DNA of 64,000 nt from Kosakonia cowanii JCM 10956 = DSM 18146 (GTDB lineage: Bacteria > Pseudomonadota > Gammaproteobacteria > Enterobacterales > Enterobacteriaceae). This document shows positions 33,070 through 43,179 of the stretch, piece after piece. How positions within the stretch are numbered: the first letter of the stretch is position 1; the number at the start of each line of letters is the position of its first letter. The notes beneath the pieces are model-generated. The model ran no database searches, was not told the DNA's origin, and saw nothing but the letters and a program-made list of their open reading frames with translations. The stretch is taken from the NCBI RefSeq assembly GCF_001975225.1, contig NZ_CP019445.1:4464001-4528000 (forward strand), read 5' to 3'. A program made the position numbers and the translations under genes.

Positions 33070-33999
33070 GTGGACAAAATAGAAGAAGAGAAGATCGACC
33101 AGCACAGCGATGATATGAAAGTCGAAAGCGAAGAGAAGCAGCGCGGCGAGGAGATAGAGGTTGATGAGGAGCATCTGCCCTCGCGGGCGATGGCGATCCA
33201 TGAACATATTCGTCAGGATGGCGAAAAAGAGATGGAGCGCGACGCAATGGCGCTCTTCTGGTCAGCGATTGCCGCAGGCTTATCGATGGGCGCATCGTTA
33301 CTGGCAAAGGGCATTTTTCATGTCCAGCTGGAGGGCATTCCCGGCGGTTTTTTGCTGGAAAACCTCGGTTACACCTTCGGCTTTATTATCGTCATTATGG
33401 CGCGTCAGCAACTCTTTACGGAGAACACCGTCACCGCCGTTCTGCCAGTAATGCAAAACCCAAGCTGGAAAAATATGGGCCTGCTCGGGCGGCTATGGGG
33501 CGTGGTGCTGCTGGGTAACCTGGTCGGTACCGCCGTTGCCGCATTCGCCTTTGAGTATATGCCGATCTTCGATGAGCCAACCCGCGACGCCTTTGTCAAA
33601 ATCGGCATGGACGTGATGAAAAACACGCCGCTGGAGATGTTCTCCAACGCGATTATCTCCGGCTGGATCATCGCCACCATGGTCTGGATGTTCCCGGCAG
33701 CGGGTGCGTCAAAACTGGTGGTGATTATTTTAATGACCTGGCTGATAGCACTCGGCGACACCACCCATATCGTGGTCGGTGCCGTAGAGATCTTCTACCT
33801 GGTATTTAACGGTACGCTGCACTGGAGCGAATTCCTGTGGCCCTTCGCCCTGCCGACGCTCGCCGGGAATATTTGCGGCGGCACCTTTATTTTCGCCCTG
33901 CTCAGCCATGCACAGATCCGCAACGATATGAGCACCGCCCGCAAAGCGGAGGCGAAAGCCAAAGCGAAAGAGGAGAAACAAGCGCGTGGTGAGGCGTAA
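33070..33999 (+). CDS. yfdC: YfdC, FNT-family inner-membrane protein
   Basis: 309 residues similar to E. coli YfdC of the formate/nitrite transporter family. A highly charged N-terminal tail (about 1-55) precedes six membrane segments. GTG start after GAGGCCTTC. It is predicted to pass small monovalent anions, unproven for YfdC. In E. coli it is the last gene before argW; here the gtr module lies between. Confidence 0.93.
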   Translation: MDKIEEEKIDQHSDDMKVESEEKQRGEEIEVDEEHLPSRAMAIHEHIRQDGEKEMERDAMALFWSAIAAGLSMGASLLAKGIFHVQLEGIPGGFLLENLGYTFGFIIVIMARQQLFTENTVTAVLPVMQNPSWKNMGLLGRLWGVVLLGNLVGTAVAAFAFEYMPIFDEPTRDAFVKIGMDVMKNTPLEMFSNAIISGWIIATMVWMFPAAGASKLVVIILMTWLIALGDTTHIVVGAVEIFYLVFNGTLHWSEFLWPFALPTLAGNICGGTFIFALLSHAQIRNDMSTARKAEAKAKAKEEKQARGEA

Positions 34000-34136
34000 T
34001 TTGTCAGCGACTGATAAATTACGGTGATATATCACATTGAGCAGTGAGCGCTGATTATCGCGGACTGGCACCCTCTAATGACCTTCCAGGGGTTGTCTGC
34101 TACACTCGCGGCATCAGCGACTCATTGCTCAGAATT

Positions 34137-34499
34137 ATGTTTAAACGATTTTCTACTTACGCCTCTATTGGTTTATTAAATACCGCGCTGCACTGGCTTA
34201 TTTTTTGTCTGTGCGTTTATGGTTTCTCCACGCGCCAGGCGCTGGCTAACCTTGCCGGCTTTATTGTTGCGGTCAGTTTCAGTTTTTTCGCGAATGCGAA
34301 ATTCACCTTCAAATCATCAACCACTACCGGGCGTTACCTGATGTATGTCGGATTTATGGGCATGCTAAGCGTGGCAGTCGGCTGGCTTGCCGACAAATCC
34401 GGCATGCCGCCCATCGTGACGCTGATTCTCTTTTCCGCTATCAGCCTGGTATGCGGCTTCGCCTGGTCAAAGTTAATTGTTTTCAGGGATGCAAAATGA
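34137..34499 (+). CDS. gtrA: GtrA-family bactoprenol-glucose flippase
   Basis: 120 residues, the same length as prophage GtrA/YfdG, four membrane segments, with [19 protein letters not shown] and the end [10 protein letters not shown] shared with the family. It flips undecaprenyl-phosphate-glucose to the periplasm for O-antigen glucosylation. It overlaps gtrB by 4 bp (ATGA). Confidence 0.92.
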   Translation: MFKRFSTYASIGLLNTALHWLIFCLCVYGFSTRQALANLAGFIVAVSFSFFANAKFTFKSSTTTGRYLMYVGFMGMLSVAVGWLADKSGMPPIVTLILFSAISLVCGFAWSKLIVFRDAK

Positions 34500-35428
34500 A
34501 AATCTCTTTGGTGGTGCCCGTCTTTAATGAAGAAGAGGCGATACCCATCTTTTATAAAACGGTGCGCGGCTTTGACGCGTTAAAGCCCTATACCGTAGAA
34601 CTGGTTTTTATTAATGATGGCAGCAAAGATGCCACTGAAACCATTATTAATACCCTCGCGCTCTCCGATCCGCTGGTCGTGCCGTTATCTTTTACGCGTA
34701 ATTTCGGCAAAGAGCCGGCGTTATTTGCCGGGCTTGAGCACGCAACGGGAGAGGCCATTATCCCGATAGATGTCGATTTGCAGGATCCAGTTGAGGTCAT
34801 TCCCCATCTGATTACTAAATGGCAGGCGGGTGCCGATATGGTGCTGGCGAAGCGTAGCGATCGCTCAACCGATGGCCGCATGAAGCGCAAATCAGCAGAG
34901 TGGTTTTATAAGCTGCACAATAAAATCAGCTATCCGCAGATAGAAGAGAACGTCGGTGATTTTCGCCTGATGTCGCGGGAGGTCGTAGAAAATATCAAAC
35001 TGCTTTCCGAACGTAATCTGTTTATGAAAGGCATCCTTTCTTGGGTTGGCGGCAACACCGATATTGTTGAATATATTCGCGCTGACCGCGTGGCCGGTAA
35101 GTCAAAATTCAATGGCTGGAAACTGTGGAATCTTGCGCTTGATGGCATCACCAGTTTCTCCACCTTCCCGCTGCGTATCTGGACCTATATCGGTCTTAGC
35201 GTCTCGTTGCTCTCCTTTTTCTACGCCATCTGGATGGTGATCGATAAGTTGTTATGGGGAAATCCGGTACCCGGTTATCCCTCTTTGATGACGGCGATCC
35301 TCTTTTTAGGCGGTATTCAGCTTATCGGCATAGGTATTCTTGGTGAATATATGGGACGCGTTTATACCGAAGTGAAAGAGAGACCGCGTTATCTAATTAA
35401 GAACAGAAAAAGAACCCTGGAACGTTAA
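34496..35428 (+). CDS. gtrB: GtrB-family bactoprenol glucosyltransferase
   Basis: Glycosyltransferase family 2 enzyme that loads glucose onto undecaprenyl phosphate. 310 residues. The GT-A motifs [11 protein letters not shown] and [10 protein letters not shown] are present, with two C-terminal membrane helices (about 230-300). It is coupled to gtrA and is 5 bp before the next gene. Confidence 0.95.
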   Translation: MKISLVVPVFNEEEAIPIFYKTVRGFDALKPYTVELVFINDGSKDATETIINTLALSDPLVVPLSFTRNFGKEPALFAGLEHATGEAIIPIDVDLQDPVEVIPHLITKWQAGADMVLAKRSDRSTDGRMKRKSAEWFYKLHNKISYPQIEENVGDFRLMSREVVENIKLLSERNLFMKGILSWVGGNTDIVEYIRADRVAGKSKFNGWKLWNLALDGITSFSTFPLRIWTYIGLSVSLLSFFYAIWMVIDKLLWGNPVPGYPSLMTAILFLGGIQLIGIGILGEYMGRVYTEVKERPRYLIKNRKRTLER

Positions 35429-35433
35429 TTATT

Positions 35434-36971
35434 ATGTTAGAGAAATCTTATAAAGTTCTGCTTATTGCGCTCGTTTTTGCGAGCCTGTTCGCCATTGAGT
35501 GGCTAACGCCGATTCACTCAGATGATTACCGCTACTATCTGTTGGGTATCTCCCCTGCCAGCCATTACCAATGGTATATGACCTGGAGCGGCAGGATCGT
35601 GGCAGATTACGCCAGCTCACTGATACTCATCACCCAGTCGCAATTTGTCTACGCTTTTTCAACCGCGTTTGCGGCTTTGGCCTTCTGTTATTTCATTGCC
35701 AAAACGCCGGGCAAAACCCTGCGCTGGCAAAAAAGCGATAATATTTTGCTGCCGCTGGTCTTCTGCACCTACTGGATAGCTAACCCTAACCTGGGGCAGA
35801 CCACCTTCTGGCTGGTCGGTGCGGCCAACTATCTCTGGACAAACCTGTTTGTCGCCGCATGGATTTTTTATCTCTACCGCATCACCGTCGATAATATTAA
35901 AACCATTAATCCATTACTGATGGTGCTCGCTTTTATGGCGGGCTGCTCGAATGAGAGCGTGTCACCTTTTGTCGTGCTTCTCGCGCTGGTCGCCATTATT
36001 TATGAAATGGTCACAGCGAAATCGGTGGCCAAAAACAAAATTATTTATGCTCTTTCAGCGCTGGCGGGCTCCTGTACGCTGATCTTCTCGCCGGGTAATT
36101 TTGTGCGTGCGGCCAGTAAAACCTACTGGTACGGCAAACCGCTGCTGGAGCGTATTACCATTCACTTAACCGAACGAGTACACAACCATCTGGCGCTAAT
36201 CTGGATTAGCTACGTTGTGCTGCTGCTGTTGGTGCTGGTTATTCTCTTTAATAAAGAGGTGAAAGCGAAAATTACCCGCCGCACGGTGCTGCCCGCTATC
36301 CTGACGGCGATTTTTGGCGTCGGCACGGTGCTGATTATGTTCGCCTCGCCCTCCTATCCGGACCGGGTCGTCAACGGCACCTTTATGTTTTTCCTGTTGA
36401 CCATCGCTTTTATCGCCTACGGCATTTTAATGAGCGGTGTCAGAAAAGCCGTTATCTGCACGGCAATTGTCACACTGCTGTGCGCAGGCACTTTTGCCTG
36501 GTCATGGACGTTGATGCATAAAAGCTACACGCGTATTGCGCTGCAAGAGCAGGTGCGGATGAGCATTATCGAAAAAGAGTCCGCGCAGGGAAACAGAGAG
36601 ATCACCATTCCTGATTACCACTTTATTAAAATGCAGAACAGCGGCGGTCAGTTTGGCCTGTTCCACGATCCTGAAATCTATGGCCAATATTTTGGTGTTG
36701 ATAATATTTACCCGAAACGGTGGACTTTGATTACTCCGCTATCGCCAATGGTGAAGTTATCCGGCTTGCAGACAACATCACCGCCTACAGCAACGCGCAG
36801 GGTGATTTAATTATCATTAGCCCGCAGCCAATTACTCAGCCGGTCACCGTTGAAGTGGGTCACACGCACCGTACGCTCGCGGCAGAGAAACTGAAATCAA
36901 CGGAAATCAATGGCGAGCACTGGTATTACAGCCATATTCCTGACGGTCATGTAGAAAAGGTCTCATTGTAA
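35434..36971 (+). pseudogene. GtrC-like O-antigen glucosyltransferase (DUF6056-type), frameshifted
   Basis: In gtrABC clusters the third gene is the serotype-specific enzyme that puts glucose on the O-antigen. This one has about ten membrane segments and a conserved early HSDDYRYYLLG and WYMTWSGRIVADY (residues about 28-55), as in DUF6056 proteins. The first frame stops at 36810, but after NIYPK the matching sequence resumes in the -1 frame (TVDFDYSAIANGEVIRL) to 36971. A single A missing near 36715-36717 explains it. With the shift corrected the product is about 512 residues. The last part is probably a periplasmic domain. Confidence 0.75.
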
Positions 36972-37127
36972 TTTTTAGCCTCCCTACGCGGTAATGGTGG
37001 GGAGGTTTGCTTCTCTTCGGGCATTTAGCCTGGTTTTAGATTGACTTAATAACTCTTAAAATGCGTGTTAGCGACATCACAATAAAAAACACGTGGCAGT
37101 AAAAACTCATAAAATATGGATGATGTG

Positions 37128-38174
37128 ATGACTGATAGAAATTTCTATTCAATACAGGCATTGAGGGCCTTCGCTGCGGTAATAGTGATGTGCTTTCATT
37201 TTAAAAGCTTTATTAATCAGTCATTTCAAGGCTGGGGCGATCGACTTTTTCTCAACGGTGATATCGGCGTCGATCTCTTTTTCGTCATCAGCGGGTTTAT
37301 TATTTACTACATTACCCGCGACGACAACGGCGGTTTAACTTCTGCAAAGCTCTTCTTTATTAAGCGTTTTTGCCGTGTCTTCCCACCCTATTTCGCTATT
37401 ACGCTGTTGGTGGCTGGCAGTAGCGTTGAGTCGTGGATGCAAACCGCCACTTCACTGCTGTTTATTCCGTTAGACACGACGCAAATCGCGCCCTGGTTTG
37501 GCGTGGCTAAACTGTTTGTTGGCTGGACGCTCAATTACGAATTTATTTTCTACACGCTGTTCACCCTCTGCATGTTGTTCAAAACGCGTAAAAACAGTGT
37601 GCTGTTTGTGATTGTGGCTCTGGCGGTCGCCATCCCTGCCTGGCTGCACAACGTGGCGATTTCACCCTCAAACCACTATAACTATCCGGGCTATCTCGCC
37701 ACCCTCACCAATAGTTTGATGCTCGAATTTCTTGTCGGCACCTTTATCGGCTGGCTGGTGGTGAATAAAAAGATCACCTATGGCAAAGGTGTCAGCATTG
37801 CCTTAATCGTGCTTAGCTTCGCGCTGTTTCTCTTTATTCTGTTAACCCATTACAGCAAGATTGGCGGCCTCGGTTATATTCTCGCCGCCTTTGCACTGGT
37901 ATTTTCCCTGACCAATCACGAAGCGCAGTACGCTTTTTGGGCACCGAAGCCGGTGCTCTATACCGGGAAAATTTCTTTCTCTCTTTACCTTGTGCATTAC
38001 CGTGCGAAATCACTGCTCAGCAAAGCGCTGCACCATAATCAATCTGCCTGGGGCGGTTTAATGCTCTTTGTGCTCGCGGTGATCCTCTCATTTATCTTTG
38101 CCGTCATCTCTCACTATTTGTTAGAGAAAAAGCTCAGCTCTCTGTTCAGAAAGTACTTATTAAAAAAAGCCTGA
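37128..38174 (+). CDS. Acyltransferase 3 family membrane protein (OafA-like)
   Basis: 348 residues with about ten membrane segments. The acyltransferase-3 signature is at the start (SIQALRAFAAVIVMCFHF, with the catalytic His), followed by FFVISGFII and RVFPPYF. Such proteins acetylate O-antigen or other surface sugars. The ATG at 37128 has GGA 7 bases upstream; an ATG at 37116 has none. Low GC, like the gtr genes before it, suggests transfer. A 12-bp hairpin follows at 38179-38206. Confidence 0.85.
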   Translation: MTDRNFYSIQALRAFAAVIVMCFHFKSFINQSFQGWGDRLFLNGDIGVDLFFVISGFIIYYITRDDNGGLTSAKLFFIKRFCRVFPPYFAITLLVAGSSVESWMQTATSLLFIPLDTTQIAPWFGVAKLFVGWTLNYEFIFYTLFTLCMLFKTRKNSVLFVIVALAVAIPAWLHNVAISPSNHYNYPGYLATLTNSLMLEFLVGTFIGWLVVNKKITYGKGVSIALIVLSFALFLFILLTHYSKIGGLGYILAAFALVFSLTNHEAQYAFWAPKPVLYTGKISFSLYLVHYRAKSLLSKALHHNQSAWGGLMLFVLAVILSFIFAVISHYLLEKKLSSLFRKYLLKKA

Positions 38175-38178
38175 ACAG

Positions 38179-38206
38179 AAGGATGCCATCTCAGGATGGC
38201 ATCCTT
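38179..38206 (+). terminator. Hairpin after the acyltransferase gene
   Basis: AAGGATGCCATC, TCAG loop, GATGGCATCCTT: a perfect 12-bp stem 5 bp after the stop. No T-run follows, so it may be Rho-assisted or only protective. Confidence 0.6.
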
Positions 38207-38310
38207 CCCCTACACCATATCGCCTCACGCTAAAACAAAAGAACAAAAACCTTGAAGCGCAGCAAACAGTTACGGTAGCATACGCACGCCAATTCACGGC
38301 CCCGCTCTGC

Positions 38311-38382
38311 GTCCCCTTAGTTAAATGGATATAACGAGCCCCTCCTAAGGGCTAGTTGCAGGTTCGATTCCTGCAGGGGACA
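38311..38382 (+). tRNA. argW: tRNA-Arg (anticodon CCU), argW type, without encoded CCA
   Basis: Nearly identical to E. coli argW. The acceptor stem GTCCCCT/AGGGGAC pairs fully, the anticodon loop reads CTCCTAA, and GGTTCGATTCC is the T arm. After the discriminator A (38382) the genome reads TAC rather than CCA, unusual for an enterobacterial tRNA gene. A weak promoter, TTGAAG-18 bp-TAGCAT (38252-38281), is followed by a GC-rich start region. argW is a known prophage integration site in E. coli. Confidence 0.95.
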
Positions 38383-38416
38383 TACTGATATTCTGCCCCC
38401 GACCATTCCCCTTTAT

Positions 38417-40192
38417 TCACACTCCTTCCAGCGCATACTTTTTAATTTTGCGATAGAGCGTGGCAATACCAATCCCCAGCACATCTGCTGCCTGCTTTTT
38501 ATTTCCGTAGCGCGAAAGCGCGTCACAGATCATCTGCCGCTCCATCTCCTCCAGCGCCGTGACGCTCTCTGCCCGCCCTTCGGCAGCCGAGGAGTTGACG
38601 CGCTCGCTCGATACACTGACGTTGTCGCTGCTCAACAGATTGGGCGGCAAAAGCGAGATATCGATAACCTCCCCGGAGGGCACAACATTGACCAGATACT
38701 CCATCAGATTGCTCAGTTCACGGATATTGCCCGGCCAGCGATAGCGCTGCAGAAAGGCCACCACCTCCGGCGCAACGCCGGGATAGACCAGATCCAGCCG
38801 GTGCGTATGCAGATGAAGAAAGTAGTGGATCAGCAGTTCAATATCCTGCTGGCGCTCGCGCAGCGGCGGTAATCGTAGCGGGATCACATTCAGGCGATAG
38901 TAGAGATCTTCGCGGAATTTACCCTCGGCAATAACCTGTGCAAGGTTTTGATTGGTCGCGGAGATAATACGAATATCTACCGGCACCGGGTGGCAGGCGC
39001 CCACTGGCTGCACTTCCCGCGACTCAATGGCGCGCAGCAGCTTCACCTGCAGGGTTAATGGCATATCGCCAATCTCATCGAGAAACAGGGTGCCATGATT
39101 TGCCGCCTGAATAAGACCCGTTTTGCCATTAGCCGATGCGCCGGTAAACGCGCCTTTAACGTAGCCGAACAGCTCGCTCTCCAGCAGATGCTCAGGGATC
39201 GCCGCGCAGTTGATGGCGACGAAAGGTTTGACGCTGCGGTCGCTCAGCTTATGGATCGCTCTGGCGACCACCTCTTTTCCAGTACCGCTCTCGCCAACAA
39301 TCATCACGCTTGAGGGGACGGGCGCGACGCGGTGAATCAGCTTTTTCAACTGCTGCATCGGGCGGCACTCTCCGATCAGGCTCTCAATTAAGGGCTCCTC
39401 GTGGGCAGCGCTTAATTCTGCTGATGAGTGGGACTGGTGAAAAGCCATTAAAAATAACCACTGATCCTGAACCGCATGCAGCTGACCGATAATAAGCTCT
39501 TTCTTATCATCGAATGAAACGACGTGCAGCATATGACCGTGGCGGAAATGGTCCTCAAAGCTCAGAGGACGAAAATGTATACTCTTGCCGATCATATTTC
39601 CCGCTGACGCACCGATAATTTTCAGCGCCGAAGGGTTAGCGAATTTAATTTTATGATCGTGGCCGACCACCAGCACGCCCTGATCCATAAATTCAATCAT
39701 GGTCAAAAAGACTTTCTGAATATTATCGTTGCTGGAGAGATCCTGAAGAAAACGTGAAACAAATATCGACGAGACGTGGCGAACATAATCGGAGAAGGCC
39801 TGAATATTATCGTTGATGCGAACTTGCTGCTCATGGGTTAATGCCACCAGGCTAATCACCCCAACACACTGCCCATGATAGATAACCGGGGTGCCGATAA
39901 AGGCTTTCTCTTTACAGTTCGCTTTGCTGTGGCAGCCATTACAGAAGGGATCGAAGCGGGAGTGGGTAACCACTTTCTCCTTTTTTGTCTCAACAATGTG
40001 GCGCAATAGTTGTGAACTTGTATTTAATTTACGCCCAATTTGCGTATCAAAAATTCCCGTTCCGGCGACCCTGCATAATGAATTATCAACAATTTCCACT
40101 TCCAGTTGCAGAACGCTCGCCAGCATTCCGGCGAATTTTTGTATCTTAGGTTGAATCTGCATCAAAATGGAGGGCGTGGTGGATGGAATCAT
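38417..40192 (-). CDS. ygeV: YgeV-like sigma-54-dependent activator
   Basis: 591 residues (E. coli YgeV 592). An N-terminal sensory region contains a Cys cluster C84-x2-C87-x5-C93 in a GAF-like domain, then a PAS-like segment (about 165-250), the AAA+ domain with GESGTGKE (300-307), GAFTGA (347-352) and FLDEIGD, and a C-terminal Fis-type helix-turn-helix. The intact GAFTGA means it should contact RpoN. It is divergent from ygeW across a 480-bp regulatory gap. Predicted to turn on the purine degradation genes to its right. Confidence 0.92.
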   Translation of the reverse strand: MIPSTTPSILMQIQPKIQKFAGMLASVLQLEVEIVDNSLCRVAGTGIFDTQIGRKLNTSSQLLRHIVETKKEKVVTHSRFDPFCNGCHSKANCKEKAFIGTPVIYHGQCVGVISLVALTHEQQVRINDNIQAFSDYVRHVSSIFVSRFLQDLSSNDNIQKVFLTMIEFMDQGVLVVGHDHKIKFANPSALKIIGASAGNMIGKSIHFRPLSFEDHFRHGHMLHVVSFDDKKELIIGQLHAVQDQWLFLMAFHQSHSSAELSAAHEEPLIESLIGECRPMQQLKKLIHRVAPVPSSVMIVGESGTGKEVVARAIHKLSDRSVKPFVAINCAAIPEHLLESELFGYVKGAFTGASANGKTGLIQAANHGTLFLDEIGDMPLTLQVKLLRAIESREVQPVGACHPVPVDIRIISATNQNLAQVIAEGKFREDLYYRLNVIPLRLPPLRERQQDIELLIHYFLHLHTHRLDLVYPGVAPEVVAFLQRYRWPGNIRELSNLMEYLVNVVPSGEVIDISLLPPNLLSSDNVSVSSERVNSSAAEGRAESVTALEEMERQMICDALSRYGNKKQAADVLGIGIATLYRKIKKYALEGV

Positions 40193-40325
40193 AATCGTCC
40201 TTATTTATTGCTCACAAACTTTTAACAGCATCTTTCCGCTCTGCTTTCCGTCGTTGCAGGATAACACTCCCCTTCGCGTATTACGGAATAACCACACCCA
40301 ACCGCTTTGTGACGAATGGTAAATA

Positions 40326-40341
40326 TGTAATAGCTATCACA
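40326..40341. promoter_or_regulatory. CRP-like site in the ygeV-ygeW gap
   Basis: TGTAATAGCTATCACA matches the CRP pattern TGTGA-N6-TCACA with one change. It lies about 130 bp before ygeV and over 300 bp before ygeW, so it would more likely act on ygeV. Sequence match only. Confidence 0.45.
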
Positions 40342-40347
40342 TTTCGC

Positions 40348-40360
40348 TATCAATATGATA
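40348..40360. promoter_or_regulatory. Candidate YgeV enhancer site upstream of ygeW
   Basis: TATCAATATGATA is a palindrome (TATCA-N3-TGATA). The same pattern occurs upstream of ygfK at 47825. It lies about 205 bp upstream of the sigma-54 promoter of ygeW, an acceptable enhancer distance. The assignment to YgeV is inference. Confidence 0.4.
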
Positions 40361-40561
40361 ATTCCGCGGCGTAGTTTATCAATTTAGCGGTTATTTCCCG
40401 GCTATTTTTCCCGCACGTCCCTTTTCGCCTTTACCTCGCCACCGCATCGTCTGTTCACTCGCCTCAGCGTATTGCTTCTTTTCTGCGCAATCTTGCAAGA
40501 ATCCGTGATATGGCTCGCATAATCCCGGCCCTTTACCCGCCATCCAGCACAGCCTGTGGGA

Positions 40562-40590
40562 AGTGGCACACTTATTGTTAGGGTGCCACT
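40562..40590 (+). promoter_or_regulatory. Sigma-54 promoter of ygeW
   Basis: TGGCACACTTATTGTT at 40564-40579 has a perfect -24 TGGCAC and a -12 TTGT at the correct 10-base spacing (GT in place of GC). It sits inside an 8-bp inverted repeat AGTGGCAC/GTGCCACT (40562-40569, 40583-40590). The ygeW ATG is 95 bp downstream. The divergent RpoN activator gene supports the call. Confidence 0.6.
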
Positions 40591-40672
40591 ACACGCTGGC
40601 CGTCGCGCGTCACACTCCCCCTGCAACCGCACCGCCATGCGTAAGCCCGTCATTCTTAATCAGGATTGCAAA

Positions 40673-41860
40673 ATGAAAACTGTTAATGAATTAATCAAGG
40701 AGATCCGCACCCTTCACTCGCATCTGCATGAGAAAGATTTTCTGCTGACGTGGGAGCAGTCACCGGATGAGCTGAAGCAGGTGCTTGATGTCGCCGCGGC
40801 ACTGAAGGCGCTGCGTGCAGAGAATATCGCCACCCGCGTGTTCAAAAGCGGGCTGGGCATTTCGGTGTTCCGCGATAACTCCACCCGCACCCGCTTCTCC
40901 TATGCCTCGGCGCTGAATCTGCTCGGCCTCGCGCAGCAGGATCTTGATGAGGGAAAATCGCAGATTGCCCACGGCGAAACGGTGCGTGAAACCGCCAATA
41001 TGATCGCCTTCTGCGCGGACGCCATCGGCATTCGTGACGACATGTATCTCGGTGCCGGTAACGCCTATATGCGGGAAGTGGGTGAAGCGCTGGATGACGG
41101 CCATAAACAGGGCGTGCTGCCGCAGCGTCCGGCGCTGATTAACTTACAGTGCGACATTGACCACCCGACCCAGTCGATGGCGGATCTCGCCTGGCTGCGC
41201 GAACACTTCGGCTCACTGGAGGCATTGAAGGGCAAAAAAATCGCCATGACCTGGGCCTACTCGCCAAGCTATGGCAAACCCCTCTCGGTGCCGCAGGGGA
41301 TCATCGGCCTGATGACGCGTTTTGGAATGGATGTCACCCTCGCGCACCCCGAAGGGTACGACCTGATCCCGGATGTGATTGAAGTGGCAAAAAGCAATGC
41401 CGCAGCCTCGGGCGGCAGCTTCCGCCAGGTCAATGATATGGCAGAAGCGTTTAAGGATGCCGATATCGTCTACCCGAAATCCTGGGCGCCCTACACCGTA
41501 ATGGAGCAGCGCACGGACTTGCTGCGCGCCAGCGATCATCAGGGGCTGAAAGCGCTGGAGCAGCACTGCCTGGCGCAGAACGCCCGCCATAAAGAGTGGG
41601 AGTGTACCGAGGCGCTGATGGCGACCACCCGCAACGGCGAAGCGCTCTATATGCACTGCCTGCCAGCGGATATCAGCGGCGTCTCCTGCGACGAAGGCGA
41701 AGTCGCGGCTGAAGTGTTCGAAAAATACCGCATTGCCACCTACAAAGAGGCGAGCTGGAAGCCCTACATCATCGCCTCGATGATCCTCTGTCGCAAATAT
41801 GCCGAGCCGGGCCAGCTACTGGAACAGCTGTTTACCGACGCGCAAAAACGCATTTTGTAA
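40673..41860 (+). CDS. ygeW: YgeW, carbamoyltransferase-family protein
   Basis: 395 residues (E. coli 396), aspartate/ornithine carbamoyltransferase fold. The carbamoyl-phosphate loop SVFRDNSTRTRF (Ser70-Thr71-Arg72-Thr73-Arg74) and MHCLPAD are intact. It does not match the specificity loops of ornithine or aspartate enzymes; in the purine pathway it is thought to handle a ureido compound and yield carbamoyl phosphate. First gene after the sigma-54 promoter. Confidence 0.95.
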   Translation: MKTVNELIKEIRTLHSHLHEKDFLLTWEQSPDELKQVLDVAAALKALRAENIATRVFKSGLGISVFRDNSTRTRFSYASALNLLGLAQQDLDEGKSQIAHGETVRETANMIAFCADAIGIRDDMYLGAGNAYMREVGEALDDGHKQGVLPQRPALINLQCDIDHPTQSMADLAWLREHFGSLEALKGKKIAMTWAYSPSYGKPLSVPQGIIGLMTRFGMDVTLAHPEGYDLIPDVIEVAKSNAAASGGSFRQVNDMAEAFKDADIVYPKSWAPYTVMEQRTDLLRASDHQGLKALEQHCLAQNARHKEWECTEALMATTRNGEALYMHCLPADISGVSCDEGEVAAEVFEKYRIATYKEASWKPYIIASMILCRKYAEPGQLLEQLFTDAQKRIL

Positions 41861-41918
41861 CCGTCCGGCAGCCCGGTCGGCCACTTACTGTTTCTGACAT
41901 TATGGAGAAGGTTAGAAC

Positions 41919-43118
41919 ATGTCCGCACTTCCATTGCGTATCAATATTGCAGAAAACCACTTCTTTACCGGCGAAGCCTCGCCGCGCTTCACCCGCCAGC
42001 AGGCACAGCAGGCGCGCCAGTTTCACCAAAAACTGGCGGGCTATCAGCCCACTCCGCTCTATGCCCTGAACGCGCTGGCGGCGTGCGTCGGTGTCGATAC
42101 GATTCTGGTGAAAGATGAGTCGCAGCGCTTCGGCCTTAATGCCTTCAAAATGCTCGGCGGCGTTTACGCCATCGCGCAGCTGTTATGCGAGAAATATCAT
42201 CTTGATATCAACGCCTTCTCGTTTGAGCACTTCAAAGCAAGCAGCAAGGAGAAGCTCACCTTCGCCACCTGCACCGATGGCAACCATGGGCGCGGCGTCG
42301 CCTGGGCGGCGCAGCAGCTTGGGCAGAACGCCGTGATCTATATGCCGAAAGGCTCCGCGCAGGCGCGAGTCGATGCCATTCTGCGCCTCGGGGCTGAGTG
42401 CATCGTCACCGATATGAATTACGACGATACCGTGCGCTTTACCCTGCAACGGGCGCAAAAAAATGGCTGGGAGGTGGTGCAGGATACCGCGTGGCCTGGC
42501 TACACCAAAGTTCCCACCTGGATTATGCAGGGCTACGCCACACTGATTGATGAAGCGATCGAACAGATGGCCGCGATGGGCTCACCCCACCCCACTCACG
42601 TTTTCCTGCAAGCGGGCGTCGGCGCAATGGCAGCCAGCGTGCTGAACTACCTCGCCGACATCTTCGACGCCCGGCATCTGCACAGCGTGATTATTGAGCC
42701 GGAGCATGCCGACTGCCTCTACCGCTCCGCCGTAAAGGGGGAGATCGTCAAGGTAGGCGGCGAGATGGAGACCATTATGGCGGGCCTCGCCTGCGGCGAA
42801 CCCAACCCGCTCGGCTGGACGATCCTGCGCAACTGCGCCAGCCAGTTTATCGCCTGTGAAGACGCCGTCGCCGCGCTGGGCATGCGTGTGCTCGGCCATC
42901 CGCTGGGCGACGATCCGCGCATCATCTCCGGCGAATCCGGCGCCGTTGGCGCGGGCCTGCTCGCCGCTATCCCGCTGCACCCACAGGGCGAGTCGCTGAG
43001 AAAAAGCTTACAGCTTAATCGCGACTCGGTGGTGCTGCTGATCAGCACCGAAGGCGATACCGATGCGCAGCACTATCGCGAGGTGGTGTGGGCAGGCAAG
43101 CATCCGGCGGCTGAATAA
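41919..43118 (+). CDS. ygeX: YgeX, 2,3-diaminopropionate ammonia-lyase
   Basis: PLP enzyme splitting 2,3-diaminopropionate to pyruvate and ammonia. 399 residues. The PLP lysine is Lys77 (GLNAFKMLGG), and TDGNHGRGVAWAA is the phosphate-binding/substrate motif. Ribosome site GGAGAAGG lies 10 bases or less before the ATG. In the cluster it would supply carbon and nitrogen from the purine breakdown product. Confidence 0.95.
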   Translation: MSALPLRINIAENHFFTGEASPRFTRQQAQQARQFHQKLAGYQPTPLYALNALAACVGVDTILVKDESQRFGLNAFKMLGGVYAIAQLLCEKYHLDINAFSFEHFKASSKEKLTFATCTDGNHGRGVAWAAQQLGQNAVIYMPKGSAQARVDAILRLGAECIVTDMNYDDTVRFTLQRAQKNGWEVVQDTAWPGYTKVPTWIMQGYATLIDEAIEQMAAMGSPHPTHVFLQAGVGAMAASVLNYLADIFDARHLHSVIIEPEHADCLYRSAVKGEIVKVGGEMETIMAGLACGEPNPLGWTILRNCASQFIACEDAVAALGMRVLGHPLGDDPRIISGESGAVGAGLLAAIPLHPQGESLRKSLQLNRDSVVLLISTEGDTDAQHYREVVWAGKHPAAE

Positions 43119-43179
43119 TTACACCGGCGTCAGCGCCGCTCCCGCCAGGCGGCAAGCGTCATAACAGGAGAAGAGAGCG

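Noticed and set aside
36715..36721. Programmed -1 frameshift in the gtrC-like gene
   Set aside because: There is no X-XXY-YYZ slippery heptamer at CCGAAACGG and no evident downstream structure; a missing A is simpler.
34000..38416. Intact prophage at argW
   Set aside because: Only O-antigen modification genes are present. No integrase, capsid, or replication genes and no second att copy were seen.
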